Below are positions 22,845 through 31,151 of a stretch of 64,000 nucleotides of DNA, piece after piece (position 1 is the first letter of the stretch; each line of letters opens with the position of its first letter). A program made the position numbers and the translations under genes. Below the pieces are notes generated by a model that made no database searches, was not told the origin of the DNA, and saw nothing but the letters and a program-made list of their open reading frames with translations. This DNA is from an uncultured Bacilli bacterium (GTDB lineage Bacteria; Bacillota_I; Bacilli_A; RF39; UBA660), in the NCBI GenBank assembly GCA_910589375.1, contig CAJUTK010000001.1:62001-126000 (forward strand), read 5' to 3'.

Positions 22845-24290
22845 CTATTCTGCAACCATAAAAGTGTCTTTAAATTGATTTAATTTAAATCCTTCTGGCA
22901 AAGAATATTTTGGGCCAACATACTTAGATGTTGATAGTATAGTACCTATTACTTTTAAATCATCATCTGTATATTCCCCTGTTTCATTTTCTAATACAAT
23001 CCCAAATAATTTTGTTCCATTAGCTTTTGCATAAGCAACTAGAATATTTTTACTTCCCATTATTACTTCCATTTTTACAAATGCTGTACCACTAATTTCT
23101 TTTTCTTCCGGATTTGTAGCTTCATATCCCATATCTTTAAAATAATCTACTAACTGACTCTTATTACTAACTAAATTATTGTAAGTTCCAGTTTGTAAAG
23201 TCATTAATGCTGTCCATGAATCAGTACCAACATAAAATTCATTTTCGTAAATTTCTGCATGAATATTTTTACCATCTTTATCTTTATCTTCAATATATAA
23301 ATTAAATCCTTCGTAATGATATTCTTTAGCAGTTTCTGAAACTTTCTTTCCAACAGCAATATTTTCGTTTGAGAAAAGTTTTACCATAAAATATGATAAT
23401 AATCCGAGTGCTACTAAAGAAACTAATAAAATAAGAATAAAGAAAATCCTATTAATTATTTTTTCTCTTTTTGCAGGATCTTTCTTTGGTTTCTCTTCTA
23501 ATGGAGCTACAGGTGTTTCTACAGCACTCATATCAATACTTGGCATTTGTGGTAATGCCATATCTAATCCTGGTAATGGCGATGGTTGCATCTGTGGTTG
23601 AGCTACTGGAACTTCCTGTGGTATCATTGCTGATGCATCTGGCATTACTTGTGGCATTCCCATAGTCATCCCTGCTACTGGAACTTCTTGTGGCATCATC
23701 ACTGATACATCTGGCATTGCTTGTGGCATTTCTGTAGCTAATCCTACTGTTGGAACTTCTTGTGGTATCATTGCTGATGCATCTGGCATTGCTTGTGGCA
23801 TTTCTGTAGCTAATCCTACTGTTGGAACTTCTTGTGGTATCATCGCTGATACATCTGGCATTGCTTGCTGAATTTCTGTAGATAGTCCTGCTACTGGAAC
23901 GTCCTGTGGCATCATTGCTGATGCGTCTGGTATTTCTTGCGAAGGTTCCTCTTCAACTGTTTGATCTGCTGTCTGTTCTAAAGCCTCTTCACTGCTACTT
24001 TCTTCTACTTGCTCAGGTTCATTATTAGATAAATCTGCGTTATCCTCTAAAGATTGTTCTTTTATACTATCTGATTCTTCACTTTCTTCCACTTTGTCTT
24101 CAGTTTCTGTTATTTCTGCAACTTCTTCAGATGGATTTTCTAAAGCGGACTCATTTTCTTCTACTTCTGTAGATTCTATATTATCAGGGGAAATTGTTTC
24201 TTCTGTTTTATTTTCTGCTAGTTCTCCACAATTGGCACAAACTGTTTCATCAGGCGCTATCGGATAACCACATTTAGGACAATTACTCAC
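22845..24290 (-). CDS. Zinc-ribbon membrane protein with 24-residue repeats
   Basis: 481 residues. N-terminal zinc ribbon CPKC (residue 4) and CANC (18), an acidic Glu/Ser-rich stretch (about 25-120), then four to five copies of a 24-residue unit of type P-D-A-S-A-M-I-P-Q-E-V-P-x-x-G (about 122-231), a Pro-rich linker with KPKKDPAKREK, one membrane helix (about 279-305), and a 170-residue extracytoplasmic domain. So the ribbon and repeats are cytoplasmic and the C-terminal domain faces out. The ending is a mixed alpha/beta domain of unknown family. Single gene bounded by terminators. Repeat-number variation is possible since units are 72 nt (in frame). Confidence 0.85.
   Translation of the reverse strand: MSNCPKCGYPIAPDETVCANCGELAENKTEETISPDNIESTEVEENESALENPSEEVAEITETEDKVEESEESDSIKEQSLEDNADLSNNEPEQVEESSSEEALEQTADQTVEEEPSQEIPDASAMMPQDVPVAGLSTEIQQAMPDVSAMIPQEVPTVGLATEMPQAMPDASAMIPQEVPTVGLATEMPQAMPDVSVMMPQEVPVAGMTMGMPQVMPDASAMIPQEVPVAQPQMQPSPLPGLDMALPQMPSIDMSAVETPVAPLEEKPKKDPAKREKIINRIFFILILLVSLVALGLLSYFMVKLFSNENIAVGKKVSETAKEYHYEGFNLYIEDKDKDGKNIHAEIYENEFYVGTDSWTALMTLQTGTYNNLVSNKSQLVDYFKDMGYEATNPEEKEISGTAFVKMEVIMGSKNILVAYAKANGTKLFGIVLENETGEYTDDDLKVIGTILSTSKYVGPKYSLPEGFKLNQFKDTFMVAE
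23598..23927 (-). repeat. 72-bp in-frame tandem repeat (about 4.5 units)
   Basis: Encodes 24-residue units (D-A-S-A-M-I-P-Q-E-V-P-T-V-G-L-A-T-E-M-P plus Q-A-M-P). Units 2 and 3 differ by only a few bases, showing recent duplication. Confidence 0.9.
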
Positions 24291-24364
24291 TTTTTATTCC
24301 TCCTATCTTATTCAATTATAATAATCATATCATAATTTTTCTTATTTTAATAGACTTTATCTCA

Positions 24365-24392
24365 AAAAAATATGCACATTATTGTGCATATC
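24365..24392 (-). terminator. Terminator of the MarR-ABC operon
   Basis: ATATGCACA/TGTGCATAT stem, loop ATAA, followed by T7 on the minus strand. Confidence 0.85.
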
Positions 24393-26351
24393 TTATTCGC
24401 TAAACTTCTCAAATTGAGAATTATACAATTCTGCATAAAAACCATTTTTAGAAAGTAATTCCTCATGATTTCCCTGCTCAACTATATTTCCTTCTTGCAT
24501 TACTAAAATTAAATCTGCATTTTTAATAGTAGAAAGCCTATGAGCAATGATGAAAGAAGTTCTTCCTTCTGTTAACTTATCCATTGCTTTTTGTACTAAC
24601 TCTTCTGTTCTAGTATCTACATTTGAAGTAGCTTCATCTAAAATTAAGAACGGAGCGTCTTCTAACATACCACGAGCAATTGTCATTAATTGTTTTTGAC
24701 CCTGACTAATAGAATCATTATCACTCAAAGAAGAATCTAAGCCACCTGGCAGAGTCCTAATGAAATGGTCTACCCCTACTGTTGTACATGCTTGTTTAAT
24801 TTCTTCATCTGTTACATCCTCTTTGTTAAATTTTAAATTTTCCCGGACAGTACCATCAAATAGCCAAGTATCTTGTAATACCATAATAAATAATTCATGA
24901 ATATTTTCTCTTGTTAAATCTTTTGTAGATACTCCATCAATTAAAATTTCGCCCTCTGCAATATCATAAAACTTCATAAGAAGATTTACCATTGTTGTCT
25001 TTCCTGCACCAGTAGGGCCTACAATAGCTATTTTCTCGCCCGGATTTACGCTGGCATTAAAATCCTTAATAATTGGTCTTTTTCCATCATAGCTAAATTT
25101 TACATGTTTAAATTCTATTTTTCCTTTCACTTTTTCTTTATCTAAGACTTTCGTTAAATGACTTTCATCTAGCATTTCCTCTTCATCAAATAATTCAAAT
25201 ACTCTTTCACCAGCTGCTGCTGTAGACTGTAAATTCGTCATAGCTTGCGCTATTTGAGAAAGAGGATTTGTAAATAATCTAACATAAATCATAAATGCCA
25301 CAATAACACCAAATGAAATAACATCATTCATTGTTAAAAGAGCACCTACAACACAAACAGCAACATATCCAAAGTTTCCAATAAATCCCATAATTGGTTG
25401 CATAAGTCCAGATAAGAATTGACTCTTGCGGTTACAATGGTAAAGACGCTCATTTAATTCATCAAAATCCTCACTTGCTTTTTTCTCTCCATTGTAAGCT
25501 TTTACTACGTTGTGCCCTGAATAAATCTCTTCAATGTGACCATTTAAATTTCCTAATTCTTCTTGTCTTTGAATGAAATATTTTTGAGACTTTCCAAGAA
25601 TTAAAGCCATAAGACCAAATCCAATTAAACTAGAAAGAATAGCAGTAATAGCCATAATCCAGTTAGTTACAAACATCATAATAATTGAACCAATAAATAA
25701 AGTAAGACTAGTAACTAATGTAGATAAACTTTGATCTAAGCTTTGCGCAATTGTATCAACATCATTTGTAACACGTGAAAGGACGTCCCCTGTTTCATTT
25801 TGGTCAAAATAACGAAGTGGTAATGTATTAATCTTATTACTAATTCTAGATCGCAAGCTTCTAGCCAAATTATTGGATACATGCGTCATTGTTAAAGATT
25901 CTATATATTGAAATAATGCACTAATAACATAAAAAATTGTTAATAATAAAGCAATTTCCTTTACTTTATCTAAATCCATTACTGGTTTAATTTTTTCATA
26001 AATTGATTTTGGTAAAGCATCGATTGCTACTAAAGCTTCTTCTTGCTCTTTCTCTTTTGATGTGGCAAGCAAAATTTGAAATTGTTGCTTATCATTATCA
26101 GAAATATTTGGATCTGCCATTATTTCTGTAATTCTTTCCTCTGTTAAATTAGGGATCAAACCTTCAGTAATGGTATCTGTTAAAACAGATAATTTATTAG
26201 GTGCTATTAAAGATAAAATAGCACTAATCATAGCAAGAGTTAGAGAAATTACTAATAAACTTCTCCAAGGTTTTAACGTTGATAATAATCTTTTGATAGA
26301 GCCTTTGAAATTTTTTGATTTTTCAAAATTTCTTTTTCCTGGTCTAGGCAT
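24393..26351 (-). CDS. Heterodimeric ABC exporter subunit with consensus Walker B
   Basis: 652 residues: ABC_membrane type 1 domain (six helices) and NBD. NBD motifs: Walker A GPTGAGKTT, Q-loop VLQDTWLF, signature ISQGQKQ (altered from LSGGQ), Walker B FLILDEATSNVD with catalytic Glu, H-loop IIAHRLST. The extracytoplasmic loop between TM1 and TM2 is about 75 residues and Asp/Glu-rich, as in BmrD-like subunits. Its start overlaps the partner gene by 8 nt. The altered signature pairs with the altered Walker B of the partner to form a degenerate ATP site; the other site is consensus. A MarR regulator heads the operon, so drug or peptide export is likely. Confidence 0.9.
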   Translation of the reverse strand: MPRPGKRNFEKSKNFKGSIKRLLSTLKPWRSLLVISLTLAMISAILSLIAPNKLSVLTDTITEGLIPNLTEERITEIMADPNISDNDKQQFQILLATSKEKEQEEALVAIDALPKSIYEKIKPVMDLDKVKEIALLLTIFYVISALFQYIESLTMTHVSNNLARSLRSRISNKINTLPLRYFDQNETGDVLSRVTNDVDTIAQSLDQSLSTLVTSLTLFIGSIIMMFVTNWIMAITAILSSLIGFGLMALILGKSQKYFIQRQEELGNLNGHIEEIYSGHNVVKAYNGEKKASEDFDELNERLYHCNRKSQFLSGLMQPIMGFIGNFGYVAVCVVGALLTMNDVISFGVIVAFMIYVRLFTNPLSQIAQAMTNLQSTAAAGERVFELFDEEEMLDESHLTKVLDKEKVKGKIEFKHVKFSYDGKRPIIKDFNASVNPGEKIAIVGPTGAGKTTMVNLLMKFYDIAEGEILIDGVSTKDLTRENIHELFIMVLQDTWLFDGTVRENLKFNKEDVTDEEIKQACTTVGVDHFIRTLPGGLDSSLSDNDSISQGQKQLMTIARGMLEDAPFLILDEATSNVDTRTEELVQKAMDKLTEGRTSFIIAHRLSTIKNADLILVMQEGNIVEQGNHEELLSKNGFYAELYNSQFEKFSE

Positions 26352-28116
26352 TTTCTAACTCCTCCTTCGATAGTTGTGATAAAGCAATTTCTTTATAAAC
26401 TTCGCAAGATTTAAGAAGCTCTTTATGAGTTCCCATTCCTACACATTTTCCTTTATCTAATACAACAATTTTATCCGCATTCAGAATGGTTCCAATTCTT
26501 TGTGCTACTATAATACTAGTGGCATCACTAGTATATTTCTTTAATTCTTTACGAAGTGTCGAATCTGTTTTATAATCTAATGCACTAAAAGAATCATCAA
26601 ATATATAAATTTCAGGATTACGAGCTATGGCACGAGCTATAGCTAATCTTTGCTTTTGTCCTCCAGAAACATTAGTACCACCACGAGCAATATGCGCATC
26701 ATAAGTATTTTCCATTTTACTAATAAAATCTGTTCCTTGCGCGACTTCAATTGCTTCCTGTATTTTGATATCGCTTGGTTTTTCTTTACCATTTTCTCCA
26801 TAAGCAACATTGTCTTTCACACTTCCTGTAAACATAAATGCTTTTTGAGGAACGTAACCAATTTTATTATGAAGAGCTTCCTGTGTATAATCTCTAACAT
26901 TTACACCATCTACTAAAATCTCTCCATCTGTTACATCATAAAATCTTGGTACTAAATTAATTAAAGTACTTTTTCCACTACCAGTAGAACCAATAAAAGC
27001 GATAGTTTCACCTTTATTGACTTTAAATGAAATGTCACGTAATAAATATTCATCTGCATCTGGATATTTAAAAGACACATTTTTAAATTCTACAGTTCCA
27101 GTTAAACCTTCTTTTCCTTCTGTTACATTACCGTCTACAACGCTTGCTTTCTCATTTAAAATTTCATTAATACGTTGTGCGGAAACCTGCGCTCTTGGCC
27201 AAATCATAAAAATCATTGCTAACATTAAGAAAGACATAATTACTTGCATAGCATAACTAGAAAATACTACCATATTTCCGAATAGGGAAATTTTTTCTAC
27301 CATACCAGCATTCGCAATTAAACTAGCTCCTATAAAATAAATTCCTAAAGTTAAAAAGTGCATTACTAAATACATAATCGGTTGCAAAAGTGCAAAACAT
27401 TTTTGATTAAATAATTGCGTATTTGTAAGCTTATTATTGACAGCTTCAAATCTTCCTTTTTGATAATCTTCAGCATTAAAAGCTCGAATAACACGAATAC
27501 CAGTTAAATTTTCGCGAGTTACACCATTTACTTTATCAATTAATTTTTGAACAATTTTAAATCGTGGTAAAACAACAATCATTAATCCTATTACTGTTGT
27601 TAGTAAAATTAATACACCAACACCTGTAATAGTACTCCATTCTATACTTTTATTAACAATCTTAGAGATTGCCCATACTGCCATAATAGGTGCTTTCATA
27701 AGCATTTGTAAACCCATACCTATTAACATTTCTACTTGAGTAACATCATTAGTAGTTCTTGTAATTAAACTACTAGTAGAAAACTTTTTAATCTCTTCCA
27801 TACCAAAATATTCTACTTTTTCAAATATTTCTTTTCTTAATTTTCTTGAAAAATTAGAGCTTATTTTAGAAGCAAAATATCCTACTACTACTGCAGATGC
27901 TAAACTCCCTAAAGCACATAGTAACATGTAGCCACCTTGCACTAAGATATCGCTCATATGACTGCCTGTTGTTTGAACAAGTCTTGTAATCGCACTCATA
28001 TAATCTGGCAATTTTAGATCTAACCACACTTGGAAAAAAATCAAAATAAAACATACAAAAATATAAAATACATCTTTTCCATCTAGTTTTCTAAATAGTT
28101 TAAACATTTTTTTCAC
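26344..28116 (-). CDS. Heterodimeric ABC exporter subunit with degenerate Walker B
   Basis: 590 residues: six-helix exporter domain followed by NBD with Walker A GSTGSGKST, Q-loop VPQKAFMF, signature VSGGQKQ (normal), Walker B IYIFDDSFSALD in which the catalytic Glu is replaced by Asp, H-loop IVAQRIGT (His replaced by Gln). These losses of Glu and His mark the non-catalytic half of a heterodimeric exporter such as BmrC, LmrC or TM287. Overlaps MarR gene by 17 nt and the partner by 8 nt. Substrate unknown. Confidence 0.9.
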   Translation of the reverse strand: MKKMFKLFRKLDGKDVFYIFVCFILIFFQVWLDLKLPDYMSAITRLVQTTGSHMSDILVQGGYMLLCALGSLASAVVVGYFASKISSNFSRKLRKEIFEKVEYFGMEEIKKFSTSSLITRTTNDVTQVEMLIGMGLQMLMKAPIMAVWAISKIVNKSIEWSTITGVGVLILLTTVIGLMIVVLPRFKIVQKLIDKVNGVTRENLTGIRVIRAFNAEDYQKGRFEAVNNKLTNTQLFNQKCFALLQPIMYLVMHFLTLGIYFIGASLIANAGMVEKISLFGNMVVFSSYAMQVIMSFLMLAMIFMIWPRAQVSAQRINEILNEKASVVDGNVTEGKEGLTGTVEFKNVSFKYPDADEYLLRDISFKVNKGETIAFIGSTGSGKSTLINLVPRFYDVTDGEILVDGVNVRDYTQEALHNKIGYVPQKAFMFTGSVKDNVAYGENGKEKPSDIKIQEAIEVAQGTDFISKMENTYDAHIARGGTNVSGGQKQRLAIARAIARNPEIYIFDDSFSALDYKTDSTLRKELKKYTSDATSIIVAQRIGTILNADKIVVLDKGKCVGMGTHKELLKSCEVYKEIALSQLSKEELENA

Positions 28117-28549
28117 TCTCCTTTATTTTCAAATTAGAAATCATTTGGGAAACAACTTTAAAAAATACTTCTAAGTCTTCTTCATTGATATCCTTTGTTA
28201 ATTCAGAAAACATTTTCTTCTGCTTTTCCTTCATATAACTAATGATATCTTTAGCTTTATCATTCAAAGTAATGTGCTGATACCTTCTATCTTGAGTATC
28301 TCTTGTAACTGTAATAAAACCATCCTGTTGTAATTTGAAAATTGCTTTAGAAACATAAGCCTTTGATAGTCCTCTTGCATTTACTACATCACAAGCACAA
28401 TTATTAGAATGCTGATCTAAAAAAACTAAAACATCAAGTTCTTGCTTTGATATACCTTTTTCTAAAGAGCATGCTTCTAATGTCTTATAGTAGCGTTCTC
28501 TTCCTTTAGAAGCAATATATAAAATTTTCCCTATAGATTCTTCTCTCAT
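28100..28549 (-). CDS. MarR-family transcriptional regulator
   Basis: 149 residues. Winged HTH: LDVLVFLDQHSN, CACDVVNARGLSKAYVSKAIFKLQQDGFITVTRDTQDRRYQHITLNDKAKDII with the wing D-x-R-D/D-R-R. Bracketed by amphipathic dimerisation helices. Two to three cysteines (CSLEKG, CACDV) might respond to oxidants. First gene of the operon with the two ABC subunits; the inverted repeat 28570-28585 between promoter and start codon is a likely operator, so autorepression lifted by a drug-like ligand is inferred. Confidence 0.9.
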   Translation of the reverse strand: MREESIGKILYIASKGRERYYKTLEACSLEKGISKQELDVLVFLDQHSNNCACDVVNARGLSKAYVSKAIFKLQQDGFITVTRDTQDRRYQHITLNDKAKDIISYMKEKQKKMFSELTKDINEEDLEVFFKVVSQMISNLKIKESEKNV

Positions 28550-28569
28550 AAGCTTCTCCTATTGTCGAT

Positions 28570-28585
28570 AGTTTCTCCAGAAACT
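28570..28585. promoter_or_regulatory. Putative MarR operator
   Basis: Perfect inverted repeat AGTTTCT-CC-AGAAACT, 15-30 nt downstream of the -10 box and 21 nt before the start codon of the MarR gene. Confidence 0.6.
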
Positions 28586-28599
28586 TTCAAACATTAAAC

Positions 28600-28627
28600 A
28601 TTATACTCTTGTTAAAAATATTGTCAA
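28600..28627 (-). promoter_or_regulatory. Promoter of the MarR-ABC operon
   Basis: Minus strand TTGACA, 16-nt spacer, TATAAT. Consensus housekeeping promoter. Confidence 0.85.
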
Positions 28628-28772
28628 TTGAATTTAATAATTTTTAATAAACTATTATTTTTAACCCATTTTAAGTGTATGCGAAGAAAAAAATTGTAGA
28701 AAATAATCAATAAAAAAAACTTAATAAAAAAATTATGGTATAATAATGAATTGTTGTGGAAGGAGGATATCC

Positions 28773-29342
28773 ATGAGCAGAATTTTGCCTTATATGCAAG
28801 AGTTAGAATATCAAAAAAGAGCTTATATTAAACCCAATGGAGAAATTTTAACTACTACCGGAAAACATAAAATATGGGCTAAAGAATATTGCATAGGATC
28901 TGAATATAAGGATTTTAGAAGTCTATTTTCTAAGCCAGCTTCTGATATTATCCTACCATCTACTATCATAGAATCATCCAGTTTAACGAAGGAGCAATTA
29001 GAACTATTAAAGATTTGGTTACAGGGAAAAGATAATTTTGATGAAAACTTATTCTCAGATTTTCTAGTATTTATATCAAGATTTGATAAAACCGAAACAA
29101 AAAATAGAAAAGTGATTACCACAACTAGTCCTATACCACATATTAGATTCTATAATTATGATTTAATGGGATGGACCATTGAAACACATACACCACAAAA
29201 ACTTAGTAAAGAATTAGAAACCTTTGTTTCTTGTAATCAAGAAGGGATTATGCTTACTCATCAAGATAGAAATGCACAAGAAGAATTAGAAGATATTAAA
29301 AGAAATGTATTATTAAAAGATAGACATTACTTTTTAAAATAA
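28773..29342 (+). CDS. Hypothetical protein
   Basis: 189 residues from ATG 28773 (MSRILPYMQ), 6 nt after AAGGAGGAT; the frame is open upstream to 28746 but lacks a ribosome-binding site there. Soluble with IKPNGEILTTTGKHKIWAKEYC, ILPSTIIESSSLTKEQLELLKIWL and a C-terminal LERHQDR-like charged helix. No recognisable domain. An extended -10 (TGGTATAAT, 28736-28744) lies upstream; the gene is a single unit ended by a terminator, transcribed away from the MarR operon. Confidence 0.75.
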   Translation: MSRILPYMQELEYQKRAYIKPNGEILTTTGKHKIWAKEYCIGSEYKDFRSLFSKPASDIILPSTIIESSSLTKEQLELLKIWLQGKDNFDENLFSDFLVFISRFDKTETKNRKVITTTSPIPHIRFYNYDLMGWTIETHTPQKLSKELETFVSCNQEGIMLTHQDRNAQEELEDIKRNVLLKDRHYFLK

Positions 29343-29367
29343 AAAACATCATCTGATGTTTTTTTAT
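29341..29367. terminator. Terminator
   Basis: AACATCA-TC-TGATGTT stem with A run before and T run after. Confidence 0.8.
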
Positions 29368-29407
29368 TATCCTTTTATCTACAAAGGAAAGGATTCCATT
29401 TCATTCA

Positions 29408-29863
29408 TTAAATTTTTATTGTACCATCTTTTATTTTGTCTGTTATTGCTTTTGCTCTTGATTCCATATTTGGTAAATTGTTAAGTGAAAAAAACTTTAA
29501 TTCTTTACTTTCATTATCTGAAACTTTAATTGTCCCAGTATAATTTAATACTTTAAATAAAACTATAACTGTGCACATTTTATCTCCATTAGGATATTCA
29601 AAATAATATTCTTTTCCAGACAACACATCAACAAGTTCTAAATTGTCAGCAGTAATTCCTGCTTCCTCTATTAATTCTCTCACAGCAGTATCTTTAATAT
29701 TTTCATATAGTTCCATGGAACCGCCAGGAATACCCCACGTATTAGTATCACTTCTTAAATTTAATAGCAACTCATTTTTATTATTAAATACTAGTGTAGT
29801 TGCACCAAGACCTATAATAGGTTCGTGTCCAACATATTTTCTTAAATTCATTATATATCCCAT
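29408..29863 (-). CDS. NUDIX hydrolase
   Basis: 151 residues. NUDIX box GGSMELYENIKDTAVRELIEEAGI (G-x5-E-x7-R-E-U-x-E-E-x-G-U complete) at about residue 47; a Trp (TWGIPGG) precedes it. C-terminal strand TIKVSDNESKELKFFSLNNLP is as usual in ADP-ribose/ADP-sugar type pyrophosphatases, but the substrate cannot be told. Start ATG 29863 follows AAAGGAGATGAAAT. Confidence 0.9.
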   Translation of the reverse strand: MGYIMNLRKYVGHEPIIGLGATTLVFNNKNELLLNLRSDTNTWGIPGGSMELYENIKDTAVRELIEEAGITADNLELVDVLSGKEYYFEYPNGDKMCTVIVLFKVLNYTGTIKVSDNESKELKFFSLNNLPNMESRAKAITDKIKDGTIKI

Positions 29864-29920
29864 ATTTCATCTCCTTTCATTTGATATTATTTTATCATAT
29901 TTAAAAGTAGAAAATAATCT

Positions 29921-30499
29921 TTAATATTTTGTATTTCCTTTTTTTGAAATAAGTGTTTTTTCATAAAGAAGATAATACTTTTTTCCTTGATAGATTACAA
30001 AAAGAGGTTTTAAAGTTTTCCTTTCTACATAAAGCATAACTTTCTCATGGTGCTTAATTGGTAGCTCAGACTTTATAAAATACCTTTTATTTTGATATTG
30101 AATTTTATTTTCTGCTATTGTTTTTCTTAGAAAAAGAGAATATTTATTCTTTCTCTTTTTCTTTTGAACAGTTTTTTCTTTCACAATTAATTTTGCTAGA
30201 AAAGAATAGCTATAAGCATATCCTAAAGAACATAGGTAACAATAAAATTCTTTTTTATTAGAATAAACTCCTTTTTGATAAATACTTAATAATTCTTTCT
30301 TTTTCTTATCATCTATCTTATTATGAGGAACTCTACCACTATTTCCATGAATAGAAGAATACTTTCCTCTTTCTATTTGCTTAGAAATACGAATGAGAGA
30401 TTTCTCATGATAACCACTAATCATAGAAAGTTCTTTATAAGTTTTAGTACCTCTATTTAATAACAATGGAATAATTTCTTCTCTACTTAATTTCTTCAT
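29921..30499 (-). CDS. Transposase-derived HTH protein lacking the catalytic DDE domain
   Basis: 192 residues. The N-terminal part has the HTH layout of ISNCY/IS481-type transposases: LSREEIIPLLLNRGTKTYKELSMISGYHEKSLIRISKQIERGKYSS, then HGNSGRVPHNKI and KKKELLSIYQKGVYSNKKEFYCYLCSLGYAYSYSFLAKLI, the second HTH. After a very basic linker (KKKRKNKYSLFLRK) it jumps to KTLKPLFVIYQGKKYYLLYEKT, which resembles the end of such transposases. The catalytic DDE core in between is missing. No inverted-repeat ends or target duplication were seen. Start ATG 30499 has no ribosome-binding site and directly abuts the palindrome 30501-30525, so a leaderless mRNA is likely. A domesticated DNA-binding protein is inferred. 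Confidence 0.6.
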   Translation of the reverse strand: MKKLSREEIIPLLLNRGTKTYKELSMISGYHEKSLIRISKQIERGKYSSIHGNSGRVPHNKIDDKKKKELLSIYQKGVYSNKKEFYCYLCSLGYAYSYSFLAKLIVKEKTVQKKKRKNKYSLFLRKTIAENKIQYQNKRYFIKSELPIKHHEKVMLYVERKTLKPLFVIYQGKKYYLLYEKTLISKKGNTKY

Positions 30500-30500
30500 A

Positions 30501-30525
30501 ATGTTACTATATCATATAGTAACAT
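30501..30525. promoter_or_regulatory. 25-nt perfect palindrome at the start of the transposase-derived gene
   Basis: ATGTTACTATAT-C-ATATAGTAACAT: 12-nt arms around one C, ending 1 nt before the start codon. On the minus strand it contains TATAGT, placed 6-7 nt before the ATG as a -10 box of a leaderless mRNA. Candidate autoregulatory operator. Confidence 0.65.
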
Positions 30526-30599
30526 TTTTGCATATATTTTTTTCTAATTTGATATAAAATAAAGAAAAAAATTACAATAGCAATAAAGGAGGAAATATT

Positions 30600-31151
30600 A
30601 TGATTAAAATAATTGCCTTTGATATTGGGGGTGTTTTAGCTTATCTAGATAAACAGCAACTAACAAATCACGAAAAATTATTACTACAGTTCTACTTAAA
30701 TAAAGAGAAAATGGATTTTGAGTTAGAACAAGAAGTAACAGAAAAAATAGATAGCATTTATCAAAAACTATATATTCCTATAGAAAAAAATTTTCAAGCA
30801 CTAGAATCTATTGTTAAAAGCGGATATCTACCATCTATATGGACTAATAATAGACCTGCAATTACTGCTTGGATAGAAAGTTCTGGCATAGGTAAATATC
30901 TCTTACCACAATTCTTATGTAACTCTTGTAATATGCCTAGTGGAGTTAATAAACCAAAGCCTATGTTTTATATACACGCATTAAGGCAAATGGGAACACT
31001 TTCCAATCAAGTGCTATTTATAGATGATAATAAAAAAAATATTATAGAAGGTGAAAAATTAGGGATATCTGGTATCCAGTATCAAACAGAGCAAAATCTA
31101 GAAGAGGAAATTAAGCAAAAGATTAAACAATTAGAAAGGAAATATTTATGA
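30600..31151 (+). CDS. HAD-superfamily hydrolase (YihX/IA-type)
   Basis: 183 residues. Motif I FDIGGVLAYLD (D-x-G-G variant, as in subfamily IA haloacid dehalogenase-like proteins), motif II SIWTNN, conserved Lys of NKPKPMFYIHAL, motif III LFIDDNKKNIIEGEKLG. Cap domain small and helical (about 20-85). Substrate unknown. Start ATG 30600 follows GGAGGAAATATT. Its stop overlaps the next gene by 4 nt, so the two are coupled: HAD plus PEP-utiliser swivelling domain. Confidence 0.85.
   Translation: MIKIIAFDIGGVLAYLDKQQLTNHEKLLLQFYLNKEKMDFELEQEVTEKIDSIYQKLYIPIEKNFQALESIVKSGYLPSIWTNNRPAITAWIESSGIGKYLLPQFLCNSCNMPSGVNKPKPMFYIHALRQMGTLSNQVLFIDDNKKNIIEGEKLGISGIQYQTEQNLEEEIKQKIKQLERKYL

Noticed and set aside
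26650..27256. Plus-strand frames antisense to the ABC exporter
   Set aside because: The minus-strand ABC gene has complete motifs; these are shadow frames.
29921..30525. Complete insertion sequence
   Set aside because: No DDE domain, no terminal inverted repeats or target duplication; the palindrome is single and at the start of the gene.
30501..30525. Palindrome as plus-strand terminator (followed by TTTTT)
   Set aside because: No plus-strand gene ends there; its position at the start of the minus-strand gene fits an operator better, though this is not proven.
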